DNA from: an uncultured Agathobaculum sp.
Lineage (GTDB): Bacteria; Bacillota; Clostridia; Oscillospirales; Butyricicoccaceae
Reading direction: 5' to 3'
Assembly: GCF_944380975.1 (NCBI RefSeq)
Contig: NZ_CALWJK010000001.1
Span: 62,001 to 126,000 of the forward strand
DNA length: 64,000 nucleotides
Below are positions 15,736 through 22,886 of this stretch, piece after piece. How positions within the stretch are numbered: the stretch's first letter is position 1; every line of letters starts with the position of its first letter. The position numbers and the translations under genes are program-made. Below the pieces are notes generated by a model that saw nothing but the letters and a program-made list of their open reading frames with translations, was not told the origin of the DNA and made no database searches.

Positions 15736-16233
15736 ATGTTTTATTTGAAGCACAAAGGCAGACGGCTTGAAATCCACGACGATAATGTTTATACACGTTG
15801 TCCTCAATGCGGCAAAGAACGTGTTGTCGATCTACAAGAAATTTTATCGTCCGGCGACGGCGATCTATACGGAACCGCTATTTTCTGTTCGGGCTGCTTA
15901 GAAAAGCACAAGAAAGAGATCAAACTACAAGAACTCGGACTTCACACATCAGAAATTGAGTCGATTGCTCGACGGCACAATACCAGTTCTGATGAAGTGA
16001 AAGGAATCGTGACTTCCGGTTTAGAACACGGTTTTGATGTGAAAACCTGTTTGATCGGCGCAAGACTCGCGCTTTCACTGTCGGACGGGGTGGAAGAGTA
16101 TTTCACGGCAGAAGAAGCCGCTGCGGTTATGGGGACGGACGAGCAGACAGCGGTGCAAGAGATGGAGAAGGCCGGTGTATCGCCAGCGCGAATTACTACG
16201 CTGCCCGGCTTCGAATGGCTATTGGGTAAATAA
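15736..16233 (+). CDS. Zinc-ribbon element protein (165 residues)
   Basis: Two CxxC pairs (CPQC near residue 22 and CSGC near residue 51) form a likely zinc ribbon at the N-terminus. The remainder is helical and ends with a stretch (EEYFTAEEAAAVMGTDEQTAVQEMEKAGVSPARI) that resembles a helix-turn-helix. Starts directly after the previous stop, so the two are translated together. Probable nucleic-acid-binding protein; role unknown. Confidence 0.6.
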   Translation: MFYLKHKGRRLEIHDDNVYTRCPQCGKERVVDLQEILSSGDGDLYGTAIFCSGCLEKHKKEIKLQELGLHTSEIESIARRHNTSSDEVKGIVTSGLEHGFDVKTCLIGARLALSLSDGVEEYFTAEEAAAVMGTDEQTAVQEMEKAGVSPARITTLPGFEWLLGK

Positions 16234-16328
16234 TTGGTGCGTACATTATTAGGCACTTGTGCGGAGTGAGCCAATGTCGCCACAATTGTCGATATGCAAA
16301 CTTAGGACAACAAAAGAGGTGTTTTCGC

Positions 16329-16622
16329 TTGAATTTGCTAGAACGAGAAACAGTTATCACTTTTAACGAGCAAGAACAGTTTGCAGAAGTTTTCACATAT
16401 AACCCGCGCATGAAGCGTGAGCTTGCCGCACTCGCAATTAGTCGCCCTGACGAAACGAAAAAGATCAAAACAAACGGTGTAGGCGGCGAAACATATACAG
16501 TTCCCAAAAAGTGGGTTAAGATACGAGCGAACCGTATTCTTACCCATGAACAGCGGCAGGAATTGCAGGAGCGAGCAAGGGCATTGCGTGGAAACCAAAT
16601 CTTAGCCAAACAAGCACGGTAA
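16329..16622 (+). CDS. Conserved small phage/element protein (97 residues)
   Basis: A TTG start at 16329 follows AGAGGTG and gives the sequence LNLLERETVITFNEQEQFAE, then YTVPKKWVKIRANRIL. This type of protein is common in clostridial prophages and integrative elements, where it has no known function. A longer upstream extension from 16257 has no ribosome-binding site and no conserved look. Last gene of the rightward operon, followed by a hairpin. Confidence 0.6.
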   Translation: MNLLERETVITFNEQEQFAEVFTYNPRMKRELAALAISRPDETKKIKTNGVGGETYTVPKKWVKIRANRILTHEQRQELQERARALRGNQILAKQAR

Positions 16623-16648
16623 TTCGCATAGCAGGACAGCATAACAAC

Positions 16649-16680
16649 AGGGCAGAGGGTAAGTATATACCCCCTGCCCT
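16649..16680 (+). terminator. Terminator-like hairpin after the element operon
   Basis: AGGGCAG (16649-16655) pairs with CTGCCCT (16674-16680), with GGGT/ACCC inside. The T-run is weak (TTGTGTG). Confidence 0.45.
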
Positions 16681-16871
16681 TTGTGTGTCGGAATACCGTT
16701 GCAATTCGCAGAATTTCAATAAGATTACAAATAGTATTAAAATGGCAAATTATAATCAAATATAATTGTTTAGTAGCGCACATTAAAGTATGAATACATG
16801 CGATTTATCGCTTTACTTAGCGAAAGTTGCAAAGCATTTCAAAACGCGCGACGGTGTTGTTACCCTTTTTA
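16681..16871. other. AT-rich non-coding stretch of the element
   Basis: No gene seen. Contains a near-palindrome AATTAT...ATAATT around 16747-16766 and an AT-rich track, then GCGATTTATCGC and other short inverted repeats. Such regions can hold an origin or transfer site, but nothing decides it here. Confidence 0.3.
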
Positions 16872-16906
16872 TTGACATTTCACCTTGTAATCAATACGCA
16901 TTCTGT

Positions 16907-17061
16907 TTGTTTTTGATAGGTTTATGTCCCCCTTTCAAAAGGAATGGGACATAGGGGGTACATTTCAAGTGCGCATTTGGAATTTTTAATTCCGAATTGC
17001 CTGTGCTATACCGGATTTCTATCTATTAGCCTTAAAGAAAGAGCCTTTCGGCTCTTTTTTT
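16907..17061 (+). ncRNA. Candidate structured RNA of about 155 bases
   Basis: A TTGACA (16872-16877) lies 17 bases before a weak -10 (TACGCA), so a transcript would begin near 16907. It contains a long hairpin (TATGTCCC 16923-16930 with GGGACATA 16946-16953, extended by CCTT/AAGG), then GGAATT/AATTCC near 16979-16993, and ends at an intrinsic terminator (17038-17061). No open frame of note fits in it. I cannot name an Rfam family. Confidence 0.35.
17038..17061 (+). terminator. Intrinsic terminator
   Basis: AAAGAGCC, loop TTTC, GGCTCTTT and a T-run to 17061. It ends the candidate structured RNA; no rightward protein gene precedes it closely. Confidence 0.8.
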
Positions 17062-17398
17062 AGTGTGGTTGCATTAAAATTCGCAATTTTACTATAACTG
17101 CTTTTGCTGCGGCGTTCTTCGTCTCCATTGCATGGCGGTAAAAGATGTTTTCGGAGCTAAAATTGCTCGTGGTACACTTCTGCATTACGCCAAAATTAGA
17201 ATCCGTCATGCCCACAAGTTGGTACGCCATTGTCCCCGCTTGTGGGGAAAAATAAATTAAAAAAGATAACCTCAAATTCCTGTTTTATACAAAGGGCATT
17301 CTGGTTTCGCTTAATTGTAAAGGTACTACGAACGCAATCAAGCAACATTGCAAGGGGGTGGTGAAACGCCACCTTACCGATTAATGGAAAATGAGAAA
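17062..17398. other. Gap without a supported gene
   Basis: Only a 71-codon minus-strand frame without a ribosome-binding site, which I do not accept. A hairpin GTGG/CCAC near 17355-17372 lies just downstream of the minus-strand gene that ends at 17399 but lacks a clear T-run. Confidence 0.3.
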
Positions 17399-17647
17399 TT
17401 ACTCTCCAATTCCCACCAACGCACACGCACTCCTCACTTGCATATTGGCTTTTTGCAGGTAATCCATTACTGCGCTGGTCACGATCTCGCTCCCCTTATG
17501 CGCGTTCATCAGCAGTTCGACGTTTGGGCATAGTTCTTCCTCATAGTATTCCGCGATCATCAAGCCCTGTAAGTGGGATGCAGTTTCCAGCGTATTCCGC
17601 AGTTGTGTCAATGCATCTTTCATCTCGTTTATGTTTTTCTCGGTCAT
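17399..17647 (-). CDS. Hypothetical helical element protein (82 residues)
   Basis: Starts MTEKNINEMKDALTQLRNTL with AAGGAGG ahead of the ATG. Mostly alpha-helical, with two cysteines, no signal or membrane segment. It follows the 91-residue gene on the minus strand with about 117 bases between. Likely a small phage-type accessory; function unknown. Confidence 0.6.
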   Translation of the reverse strand: MTEKNINEMKDALTQLRNTLETASHLQGLMIAEYYEEELCPNVELLMNAHKGSEIVTSAVMDYLQKANMQVRSACALVGIGE

Positions 17648-17764
17648 TTATGTTTCCTCCTTGAAGCTGGTGGGCGGCTGCGGTATAATATAGGCAACCG
17701 CCCTCGGTGGTTACTCTTATAAGCTCCTTACCTTGCTTTGGTCGGCGTGGGTCAGGGGCTTTTC

Positions 17765-18040
17765 TTATGCTAGCACAAAGCGGCGGGTTTCGGTCGAGCG
17801 GGTGAAGTGGCTGTAAAGGTCAGGCATAGCGACCTTAAACGCCTTGCTGTCAAAGCGTGTGGACTGTACTGGCTTCCATGTGGCCTTCCAATCGTCACCA
17901 GCCAGCGTGTCTACGCCCTGAGCAGTCATTTCCTGCTTGATATTGTCGGTGATCATCTCGATCTCAGCGGCGATCTCGTCCGCCATGCGGCGCAGCTCGC
18001 GCAGTTCTTTGACCTTGCTGTTTAACTCTTTTCTATTCAT
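17765..18040 (-). CDS. Phage-type coiled-coil protein (91 residues)
   Basis: Begins MNRKELNSKVKELRELRRMA, a coiled-coil N-terminal half, followed by DDWKATWKPVQSTRFDSKAFKVAMPDLYSHF and a terminal RRFVLA. This pattern is widespread in clostridial phages and mobile elements, often near recombination or replication genes, without a known function. GGGAG precedes the ATG. It is the first gene of a minus-strand pair whose promoter region is shared with the ribbon-helix-helix gene. Confidence 0.7.
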   Translation of the reverse strand: MNRKELNSKVKELRELRRMADEIAAEIEMITDNIKQEMTAQGVDTLAGDDWKATWKPVQSTRFDSKAFKVAMPDLYSHFTRSTETRRFVLA

Positions 18041-18185
18041 TGTAAAATCTCCCTTGTGACTGTATTCGTCTATGGGATTTGCGCCAGCCGCCCGCTTGCG
18101 TGTCTATTGCTCTCGCTCACAGGTACGCGGTACGGCTCTTGGTCGGGTGGTCTTGCCCTCGGCTCTCTTCCCTTGCTGTGATTAT

Positions 18186-18291
18186 ATTATAGTACAATTA
18201 AACATTACATACAATAGACATAATGAACAATGTTTAATTGTATTTATTGTGTATATATGTACTTGTTAATTGTATCGAAATGAGGTATAAT
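18186..18291. promoter_or_regulatory. Divergent promoter region with a 13-bp inverted repeat
   Basis: Leftward: TTGTAT (18214-18209), 17 bases, TATAAT (18191-18186). Rightward: TTGTTA (18263-18268), 17 bases, TATAAT (18286-18291). Between them ACAATTAAACATT (18194-18206) is perfectly inverted at 18229-18241, and a third TTAATTGTA half-site overlaps the rightward -35. This is a good operator for the ribbon-helix-helix protein encoded to the right. Confidence 0.6.
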
Positions 18292-18348
18292 AATGGTACG
18301 ATGAGAGAGGTGTATACTCTCATATTACGCAATAGGGAGGGAATAAAA

Positions 18349-18555
18349 ATGCCTGAGCGTAAAAACAGTGAAGCGAGGATTCGGGCAAATAACAAGTATG
18401 CGGCTAAGGCCTACGACCGCATAAACATTGCTGTACCCAAAGGCCGAAAGGCAGAGCTACAAGCCCACGCGGAGCAGCGCGGAGAAAGCCTGAACGGTTT
18501 TATTGGGCGTGCAATTGAAGAGCAAGTCAAGCGGGATAATTGCAAAGAGAAATGA
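18349..18555 (+). CDS. Ribbon-helix-helix (Arc-like) regulator
   Basis: A 68-residue protein: basic N-terminus, then YDRINIAVPKGRKAELQAHA and RGESLNGFIGRAIEEQVKRD, which is the beta-strand plus two-helix pattern of Arc/MetJ-type regulators. Start at ATG 18349 with GGGAGGG upstream. It likely represses its own promoter through the inverted repeat at 18194-18241. Such proteins are also antitoxins; the next module downstream has its own promoter and RNA, so a pairing with the Abi protein is not required. Confidence 0.78.
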   Translation: MPERKNSEARIRANNKYAAKAYDRINIAVPKGRKAELQAHAEQRGESLNGFIGRAIEEQVKRDNCKEK

Positions 18556-18672
18556 TGTAATAAGCAATGTTAATGGGCGCCATTTAGAATATCTTTGGTA
18601 TGGTGGCATATACTAGAGAGGCAATTATAGTTGCATCTGTACAATCTGTTGCTGTATTACAACAAATTGTTA

Positions 18673-18705
18673 TTGACTTGTGTCAGTGTGTTGTGCTATT
18701 ATAAT
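18673..18705 (+). promoter_or_regulatory. Promoter of the AbiF-associated RNA
   Basis: TTGACT (18673-18678), then TATTAT at 18-base spacing or the better TATAAT at 18700-18705. The palindrome AACAAATTGTT sits directly upstream of the -35 and might be an operator. Confidence 0.6.
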
Positions 18706-18710
18706 TGCAG

Positions 18711-18780
18711 TGATTGTGCTGTGGAAACTTGCGAAGCCCATGGCCTGAAGGCGTTCCTGCGGGAACGCCTTCTTTCTTTT
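18711..18780 (+). ncRNA. Short terminated RNA upstream of the AbiF-type gene
   Basis: About 70 bases between the promoter and the terminator hairpin. GCTGTGG (18718-18724) can pair with CCATGGC-type bases (18738-18744, with G:T pairs) around a 13-base loop, and an 11-bp stem follows (18747-18757 with 18762-18772, loop TGCG) ending in TTTCTTTT. The protein gene starts 18 bases later, so only read-through gives its mRNA. AbiF/Abi_2 genes are known to have a conserved RNA motif next to them (recalled; to be checked in Rfam). Confidence 0.55.
18747..18780 (+). terminator. Intrinsic terminator between RNA and AbiF-type gene
   Basis: Perfect 11-bp stem GAAGGCGTTCC / GGAACGCCTTC plus TTTCTTTT. It limits expression of the downstream gene. 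Confidence 0.8.
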
Positions 18781-18797
18781 ACAGATGGGGGATGCTT

Positions 18798-19775
18798 ATG
18801 GACAAGCCTTTCAAGTCTTACGATGAGTTAATAGAAAAACTTAGAGATAAAAAATTGTTAATTCCAAATGAGGATCGAGCAAAGAACCTATTAAAAAAGT
18901 ATAGCTATTTTGCACTAATATCAGGCTATAAAGACATTTTTAAGGCTAAACCAGATGACGTAACTGGGGAACGATTTTATCGCATAGGAACAACAATAGA
19001 TGATATATTGGCACTGTATCAATTTGATGCACAGTTGCGTAAGATTTTTCTGGATATGAGTCTTATTGTTGAGATACACATGAAATCCATCCTTTCATAT
19101 TCTTTTGTTGAAATAAACGGTGATGATCAAAAGCAATATTTGGATGTAAAAAATTATAATGCTGTTGATCCGGATTCATCAATTGCCGCCATAAAAGCTC
19201 GGGCAGTAAAAAAACTTATTGGTATATTGAACAAACTTGTAACGCCGCCCTTTGATCATGAATATATTGGTCATCAATGGAGTAAGCACAAAAACATTCC
19301 GTTGTGGGTTGCTGTAAAAGCCCTGTCGTTTGGACAAATATCTAAGATGTATAGTTTATGTCCGCAAAAAATCCAGACTCGAGTAAGTAAGGAATTTCGA
19401 GGAGTCATGCGTAAGGATCTACAAAGTATGCTGGCGCTATTAACGGATATTCGAAATGTCTGTGCTCATAACGAGAGATTATATAATATTAAAGTTAACC
19501 CTACACACATCGCTCCGGATACAAAAATTCATTCTTTGCTCGGCATAAAGAAAAATGAGAGAGGTGTATATCTACAGGGAAAAGATGATTTGTTTTCAGC
19601 AATTATCTGCCTTAGATATTTGTTGCCAAATGCAGATTTCTTACATTCATTGCATCAAATAGAAGAAGCTATAGATGACTTGTGTTTGGCAACAACGCGT
19701 GTGCAAAAAAAGCAAATATTAAAATTAATGGGGTTCCCTAATACATGGGAAATGATTAAAAGCATTGTAATTTAA
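18798..19775 (+). CDS. Abi_2 (AbiD/AbiF) family HEPN protein, abortive infection
   Basis: A 325-residue soluble protein of the Abi_2 family: SYDELIEKLRDKKLLIPNED, then a YFALISGYKDIFK segment, and LWVAVKALSFGQISKMYSLC in the middle. R219-N-V-C-A-H224 is an RxxxxH HEPN motif, the catalytic signature of RNases of this superfamily. The expected action is RNA cleavage that halts the infected cell (family knowledge). ATG 18798 has GGGGGA upstream. The gene follows a small terminated RNA and ends 245 bases before attR, the usual place for cargo. Codon use is AT-rich compared with the chromosome, a sign of transfer. Confidence 0.88.
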   Translation: MDKPFKSYDELIEKLRDKKLLIPNEDRAKNLLKKYSYFALISGYKDIFKAKPDDVTGERFYRIGTTIDDILALYQFDAQLRKIFLDMSLIVEIHMKSILSYSFVEINGDDQKQYLDVKNYNAVDPDSSIAAIKARAVKKLIGILNKLVTPPFDHEYIGHQWSKHKNIPLWVAVKALSFGQISKMYSLCPQKIQTRVSKEFRGVMRKDLQSMLALLTDIRNVCAHNERLYNIKVNPTHIAPDTKIHSLLGIKKNERGVYLQGKDDLFSAIICLRYLLPNADFLHSLHQIEEAIDDLCLATTRVQKKQILKLMGFPNTWEMIKSIVI

Positions 19776-19884
19776 AATTACTCCAATATGGGCTCCTAAG
19801 AAGTTGTGGTATTTTGATTGTAATTTGCTTTATATCATGTGTAGCTTGTAGAAATTCTGAATTTTATGAACGGCCTTAACTCTA

Positions 19885-19904
19885 TGGTGTTTATTTGGTG
19901 TTTA
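19885..19904. repeat. Right arm-type repeat (two TGGTGTTTA copies)
   Basis: Same 20-base arrangement and orientation as 11500-11519. It lies 116 bases from the attR core, compared with 78 bases on the left. Confidence 0.6.
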
Positions 19905-20020
19905 CTCACCCGAAAACAACAGTTCACAAGTGCTTGTAAAAGTGCTGTAGTATAAAAGAAAACTTCGGTATATCGCTGTTAAATTGCATATTCGAATGCA
20001 GAAAAACACAAATGATAGGC

Positions 20021-20066
20021 ACTCCGACTCCAAAGGCCGTGCGTTCGAATCGCATCGGGCGTACCA
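20021..20066 (+). repeat. attR: 46-bp copy of the tRNA-Arg 3' end
   Basis: Identical to 11376-11421. It lacks the acceptor 5' arm and D-arm, so it is not a second tRNA gene. Confidence 0.9.
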
Positions 20067-20071
20067 GATAT

Positions 20072-20117
20072 CAATAATCCGAACGTATTCTTCTTAGAAG
20101 AGACGTTCGGATTATTG
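20072..20117 (+). terminator. Displaced tRNA-Arg terminator
   Basis: A perfect 15-bp stem (20072-20086 with 20103-20117) whose loop can pair again. It sits directly after attR and would follow the intact tRNA gene if the element were excised. Confidence 0.65.
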
Positions 20118-20242
20118 GTTTATGTGGACACAATATTCCAAGTCCGGCAATACAAAACCGGGATGGATCTGGCAAGGGTTGTCATGCAGTAGCACGTACG
20201 GTATAATTGTTGCAGGCAAATACATTCCGAAAGGGTTTTGGC

Positions 20243-21646
20243 ATGGAGAATCAGGATAACCGTCTGCGAAGCTACGCACCGCTTTGGGGGCATTGGGTGC
20301 CGGAAAAGAGAATATATCGCAGCGGCGGCTGCAGCGTTTACACCCTGTCCGGCGGACAGCCGGAACAGGGCTTCTGCTGCGTGGTCAAAGTGATCACTAT
20401 CCTTGGGCAGAGCGAGCAGGCTGAACGTCAACTGGCCGATGCGAAGCAGGAGATCGCGGCGCTTGAGCGTCTGCGTGGCTGCGCGCAGGTGGTCACGCTT
20501 TATGATCACGCCATTCGGCCCATTGCGGAAGAAGGCGAGGTGGTCGGCTGGGACGTGTTGCTGCGCATGGAGCAGCTGGATTGCGTGGCTGAATTGCTGC
20601 GTGAGGGCGAGCAGCTATCCGTGACCGAGGTGGAAACATTGGCCTGCGATATTGCGGCTGCATTGTCGGCAGCGCATCGCGCCGGGCTGATCCATCGGGA
20701 CGTCAAGCCCGCTAACCTGTACCGCGCGGCGGACGGGCATTTCCAGCTCGGTGATTTCGGTGTTGCCCGCCGCTGCCGCACCGGTATGCTGCAAACCATG
20801 ACCGGCACCGCCGCCTACATGGCGCCCGAGGTTGCCCGGGGCGATGTGTATGACGGTCGCGCCGACCTGTATTCGCTGGGCATCGTGTTGTACCAGCTGC
20901 TTAACTGCGGGCAGCTGCCGCTGACGAACGAGGAGACGCCCTATGATGCGCGCGAGGACGCTGTACGCCGCCGTTGGCAGGGAACGAAGCCGCCGCCCCC
21001 GCCGAAGGGCAGCAGACGGCTGAAAAAAATTGTACTGCGTTGCTGTCAGCCGCAGGCACAGCGCCGGTTTGCTTCGGCGGATGCGCTGTTGTGCGCGCTG
21101 ATGCGTCGCTCGACCCGTGGCTGGAAAGCCGCTGCCGCCGCAGGTTGGATTTGTACAGCGGGATTTGCCGCATTGCTGGCGTTTTGGCAGCCGTCGGCAT
21201 CGCCCGAAGCCACTGAGCTTGCAACCGTCGCGTCAGAACAAGGCCCGCGCTATGCGGTCGTGCAGGCCGTCATGACGTGGGACGAGGCGCGTGTCTACTG
21301 CGAATCTCGCGGCGGCCACCTTGCCACAATCACCAGCCAGCAGCAGATGGATACCATCATCGGGCTGCTCGAAGAAAGCGATTTGGAAACCGTCTGGCTA
21401 GGTGCGAACAACTATACCAGCAGCGGGGGCTTCCAATGGGTCAACGGCGAACCATTCGAGTTTGCTGCATGGGGCGTTGGTGAGCCGAACAATCAGAATG
21501 GGCAGGAGCATTATTTGATGATGTATAATAAGGACGATCAGGGCTGGGTGTGGAATGACTCGGTTGCCAATGGCACGGGAGCCTTTGACTCGCAGCATTG
21601 CGGCTTTGTCTGTCAGTGGGACGACAGCAATGGATCGGGCAGCTGA
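20243..21646 (+). CDS. Membrane Ser/Thr protein kinase with external C-type lectin domain
   Basis: A 467-residue protein. Residues about 20-285 form a Hanks-type kinase: K49 in the CVVK strand, catalytic loop H151-R152-D153-VKPAN, D171-F-G, and AYMAPE. The glycine loop is weak (RSGGCSVY). A proline-rich linker (250-254) and one membrane helix (about 297-314) lead to an external domain (336-460) with C-type lectin features: YCESRGGHLATI, VWLGANN, E414-P-N416, W437-N-D439, and cysteines 353, 453 and 457. The EPN and WND motifs are the calcium and sugar ligands of mannose-type lectins. So a sugar or wall signal may control kinase activity. The 3' end overlaps the HTH gene by 17 bases. Confidence 0.9.
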   Translation: MENQDNRLRSYAPLWGHWVPEKRIYRSGGCSVYTLSGGQPEQGFCCVVKVITILGQSEQAERQLADAKQEIAALERLRGCAQVVTLYDHAIRPIAEEGEVVGWDVLLRMEQLDCVAELLREGEQLSVTEVETLACDIAAALSAAHRAGLIHRDVKPANLYRAADGHFQLGDFGVARRCRTGMLQTMTGTAAYMAPEVARGDVYDGRADLYSLGIVLYQLLNCGQLPLTNEETPYDAREDAVRRRWQGTKPPPPPKGSRRLKKIVLRCCQPQAQRRFASADALLCALMRRSTRGWKAAAAAGWICTAGFAALLAFWQPSASPEATELATVASEQGPRYAVVQAVMTWDEARVYCESRGGHLATITSQQQMDTIIGLLEESDLETVWLGANNYTSSGGFQWVNGEPFEFAAWGVGEPNNQNGQEHYLMMYNKDDQGWVWNDSVANGTGAFDSQHCGFVCQWDDSNGSGS

Positions 21647-22694
21647 AATCGCGCGGTGCGAGACGGTCAGTGACGTGCTCGCGCTGCTGGGCGATCATGA
21701 AGGCTGGGCTGAGCCGTGGCAAAGCTTTTTTGCCGGGCTGCTTGACGCTTCCGGGCTGAGCTATATCCGTTTTGCCGCCCGATGCGGGCTGAGCAAAAAT
21801 ACGGTCAAACGCTGGAGAATCGAGGGCGGCGCGCCCAAAAGCCGTGACACCTATATCAAGGTCGGGTTCGGTGCGGCAATGCCGCCGCAGGCGGTCAGCG
21901 ATATGCTGTCGCGCTATGGTGGTTACTGCGGGCTTAACCCACGCGATCCGTTCGACGCCTGCTGTGTGTTCTGCTTGCAGCGGCGGGTACAGGGCGACAT
22001 GCAGTATGACTATGCGGCGGCTGACGCGCTCTACCGACGGCTGCTGTCTGAACAGCAGCCGGACGGACCGTCCAGCCTGACCACCACACACCTGATGGCG
22101 CACCTGTCGGCGGTAGACACTGAGCAGGCGCTTGCAGCATTTTTGCAGACCTTTGGTGATGAACTGACCGGTCGCAAGCAAAAGCTGGAACGATATCTGG
22201 ACGAATATCTGACTGTGCATCGGCTGGAAGCCGCGCGCGACGGCGGCAGTGGCAGCGTGCACAGCCTTGGTCTGCCGCCGTGGATCGAAAAGCAGCTGTC
22301 CCTACTGCGCCGCCATGGTATCGTGCCGCGCCGCCGCAGCCTGACCGCGCTGGGGCTGCACCTGAACATGACACTCGAGGAGTTGGATGTGCTGCTGCAC
22401 TACGCCGGGATGGAGCCGCTTCGCGCACGCGACCGGCTGGAATGCGTACTGATTTACGCCTTACAGCAGCTGGCGCTGACCCATCCCGAACTGGCGCTGG
22501 GCAATGCGACCGCGTTGCTCGCGGTCACGCGCGACGCCAAGACCCGCCGCCGCTGCACCGAGCTGGCGCGCGAATACTGGCAGGCAGGATACCAAAGTGA
22601 GGCGGAGGATGTGGAAAGCGTGGCCGCGTATGTGCGCCGCGTGCTTGAGCAGATGGAGCTGGACGAAGCGGACGAATTGCTCGGACTGCTCTGA
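21630..22694 (+). CDS. HTH protein paired with the kinase
   Basis: A 354-residue protein. An XRE-like helix-turn-helix lies at about 42-66 (LSYIRFAARCGLSKNTVKRW); a second, weaker HTH-like segment occurs near residue 240 (RRRSLTALGLHLNMTLEELDVLLHYAG). The C-terminal part is helical and acidic. No membrane segment. Translational overlap with the kinase gene points to a joint function; phosphorylation of this regulator by the kinase is a testable inference. Start at ATG 21630 is the first consistent with the HTH domain; a ribosome-binding site is poor (GGGACG), as fits coupled translation. Confidence 0.65.
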   Translation: MDRAAEIARCETVSDVLALLGDHEGWAEPWQSFFAGLLDASGLSYIRFAARCGLSKNTVKRWRIEGGAPKSRDTYIKVGFGAAMPPQAVSDMLSRYGGYCGLNPRDPFDACCVFCLQRRVQGDMQYDYAAADALYRRLLSEQQPDGPSSLTTTHLMAHLSAVDTEQALAAFLQTFGDELTGRKQKLERYLDEYLTVHRLEAARDGGSGSVHSLGLPPWIEKQLSLLRRHGIVPRRRSLTALGLHLNMTLEELDVLLHYAGMEPLRARDRLECVLIYALQQLALTHPELALGNATALLAVTRDAKTRRRCTELAREYWQAGYQSEAEDVESVAAYVRRVLEQMELDEADELLGLL

Positions 22695-22707
22695 GACAAC
22701 GAAACAG

Positions 22708-22739
22708 AACAAGACCACCCCGATAGGGGTGGCCTTGTT
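22708..22739 (+). terminator. Terminator-like hairpin
   Basis: A 14-bp stem with one mismatch and GATA loop, CCACCCC/GGGGTGG at the core, weak T-run. It separates the kinase unit from the glycosylation operon. Confidence 0.55.
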
Positions 22740-22886
22740 GCTGCTCTGTGGTCAATTGGCGGAAAATAGCGGAAAAATGCATGATACACTCCAGATATGC
22801 ATAGATGGCGGACGACTGCGCGCAGCAGGGAATGAAATCTCAATTCATCTTAAACTTTATTTTTCGCAAAGAAAGGAGGCGGCAGC

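Larger units (their letters stand above)
11376..20066. mobile_element. Integrative element in tRNA-Arg(CCG)
   Basis: An 8.6 kb element bounded by a 46-bp direct repeat. It has a tyrosine integrase next to attL, a repressor, excisionase-like and small phage-like genes, a ribbon-helix-helix regulator and an AbiF-type cargo next to attR. Paired 9-mers TGGTGTTTA occur near both ends (probable integrase arm sites). No relaxase, coupling protein, capsid, terminase or portal gene is visible. That makes it a small mobilisable island, satellite or decayed prophage rather than a self-transmissible element. Its minus- and plus-strand gene blocks and lower G+C set it apart from the flanking chromosome. 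Confidence 0.88.

Noticed and set aside
17060..17275. 71-codon minus-strand frame in the element
   Set aside because: No ribosome-binding site; overlaps the terminator at 17038-17061.
20021..20066. Second tRNA-Arg gene
   Set aside because: Only the 3' part is present; it is the attR repeat.
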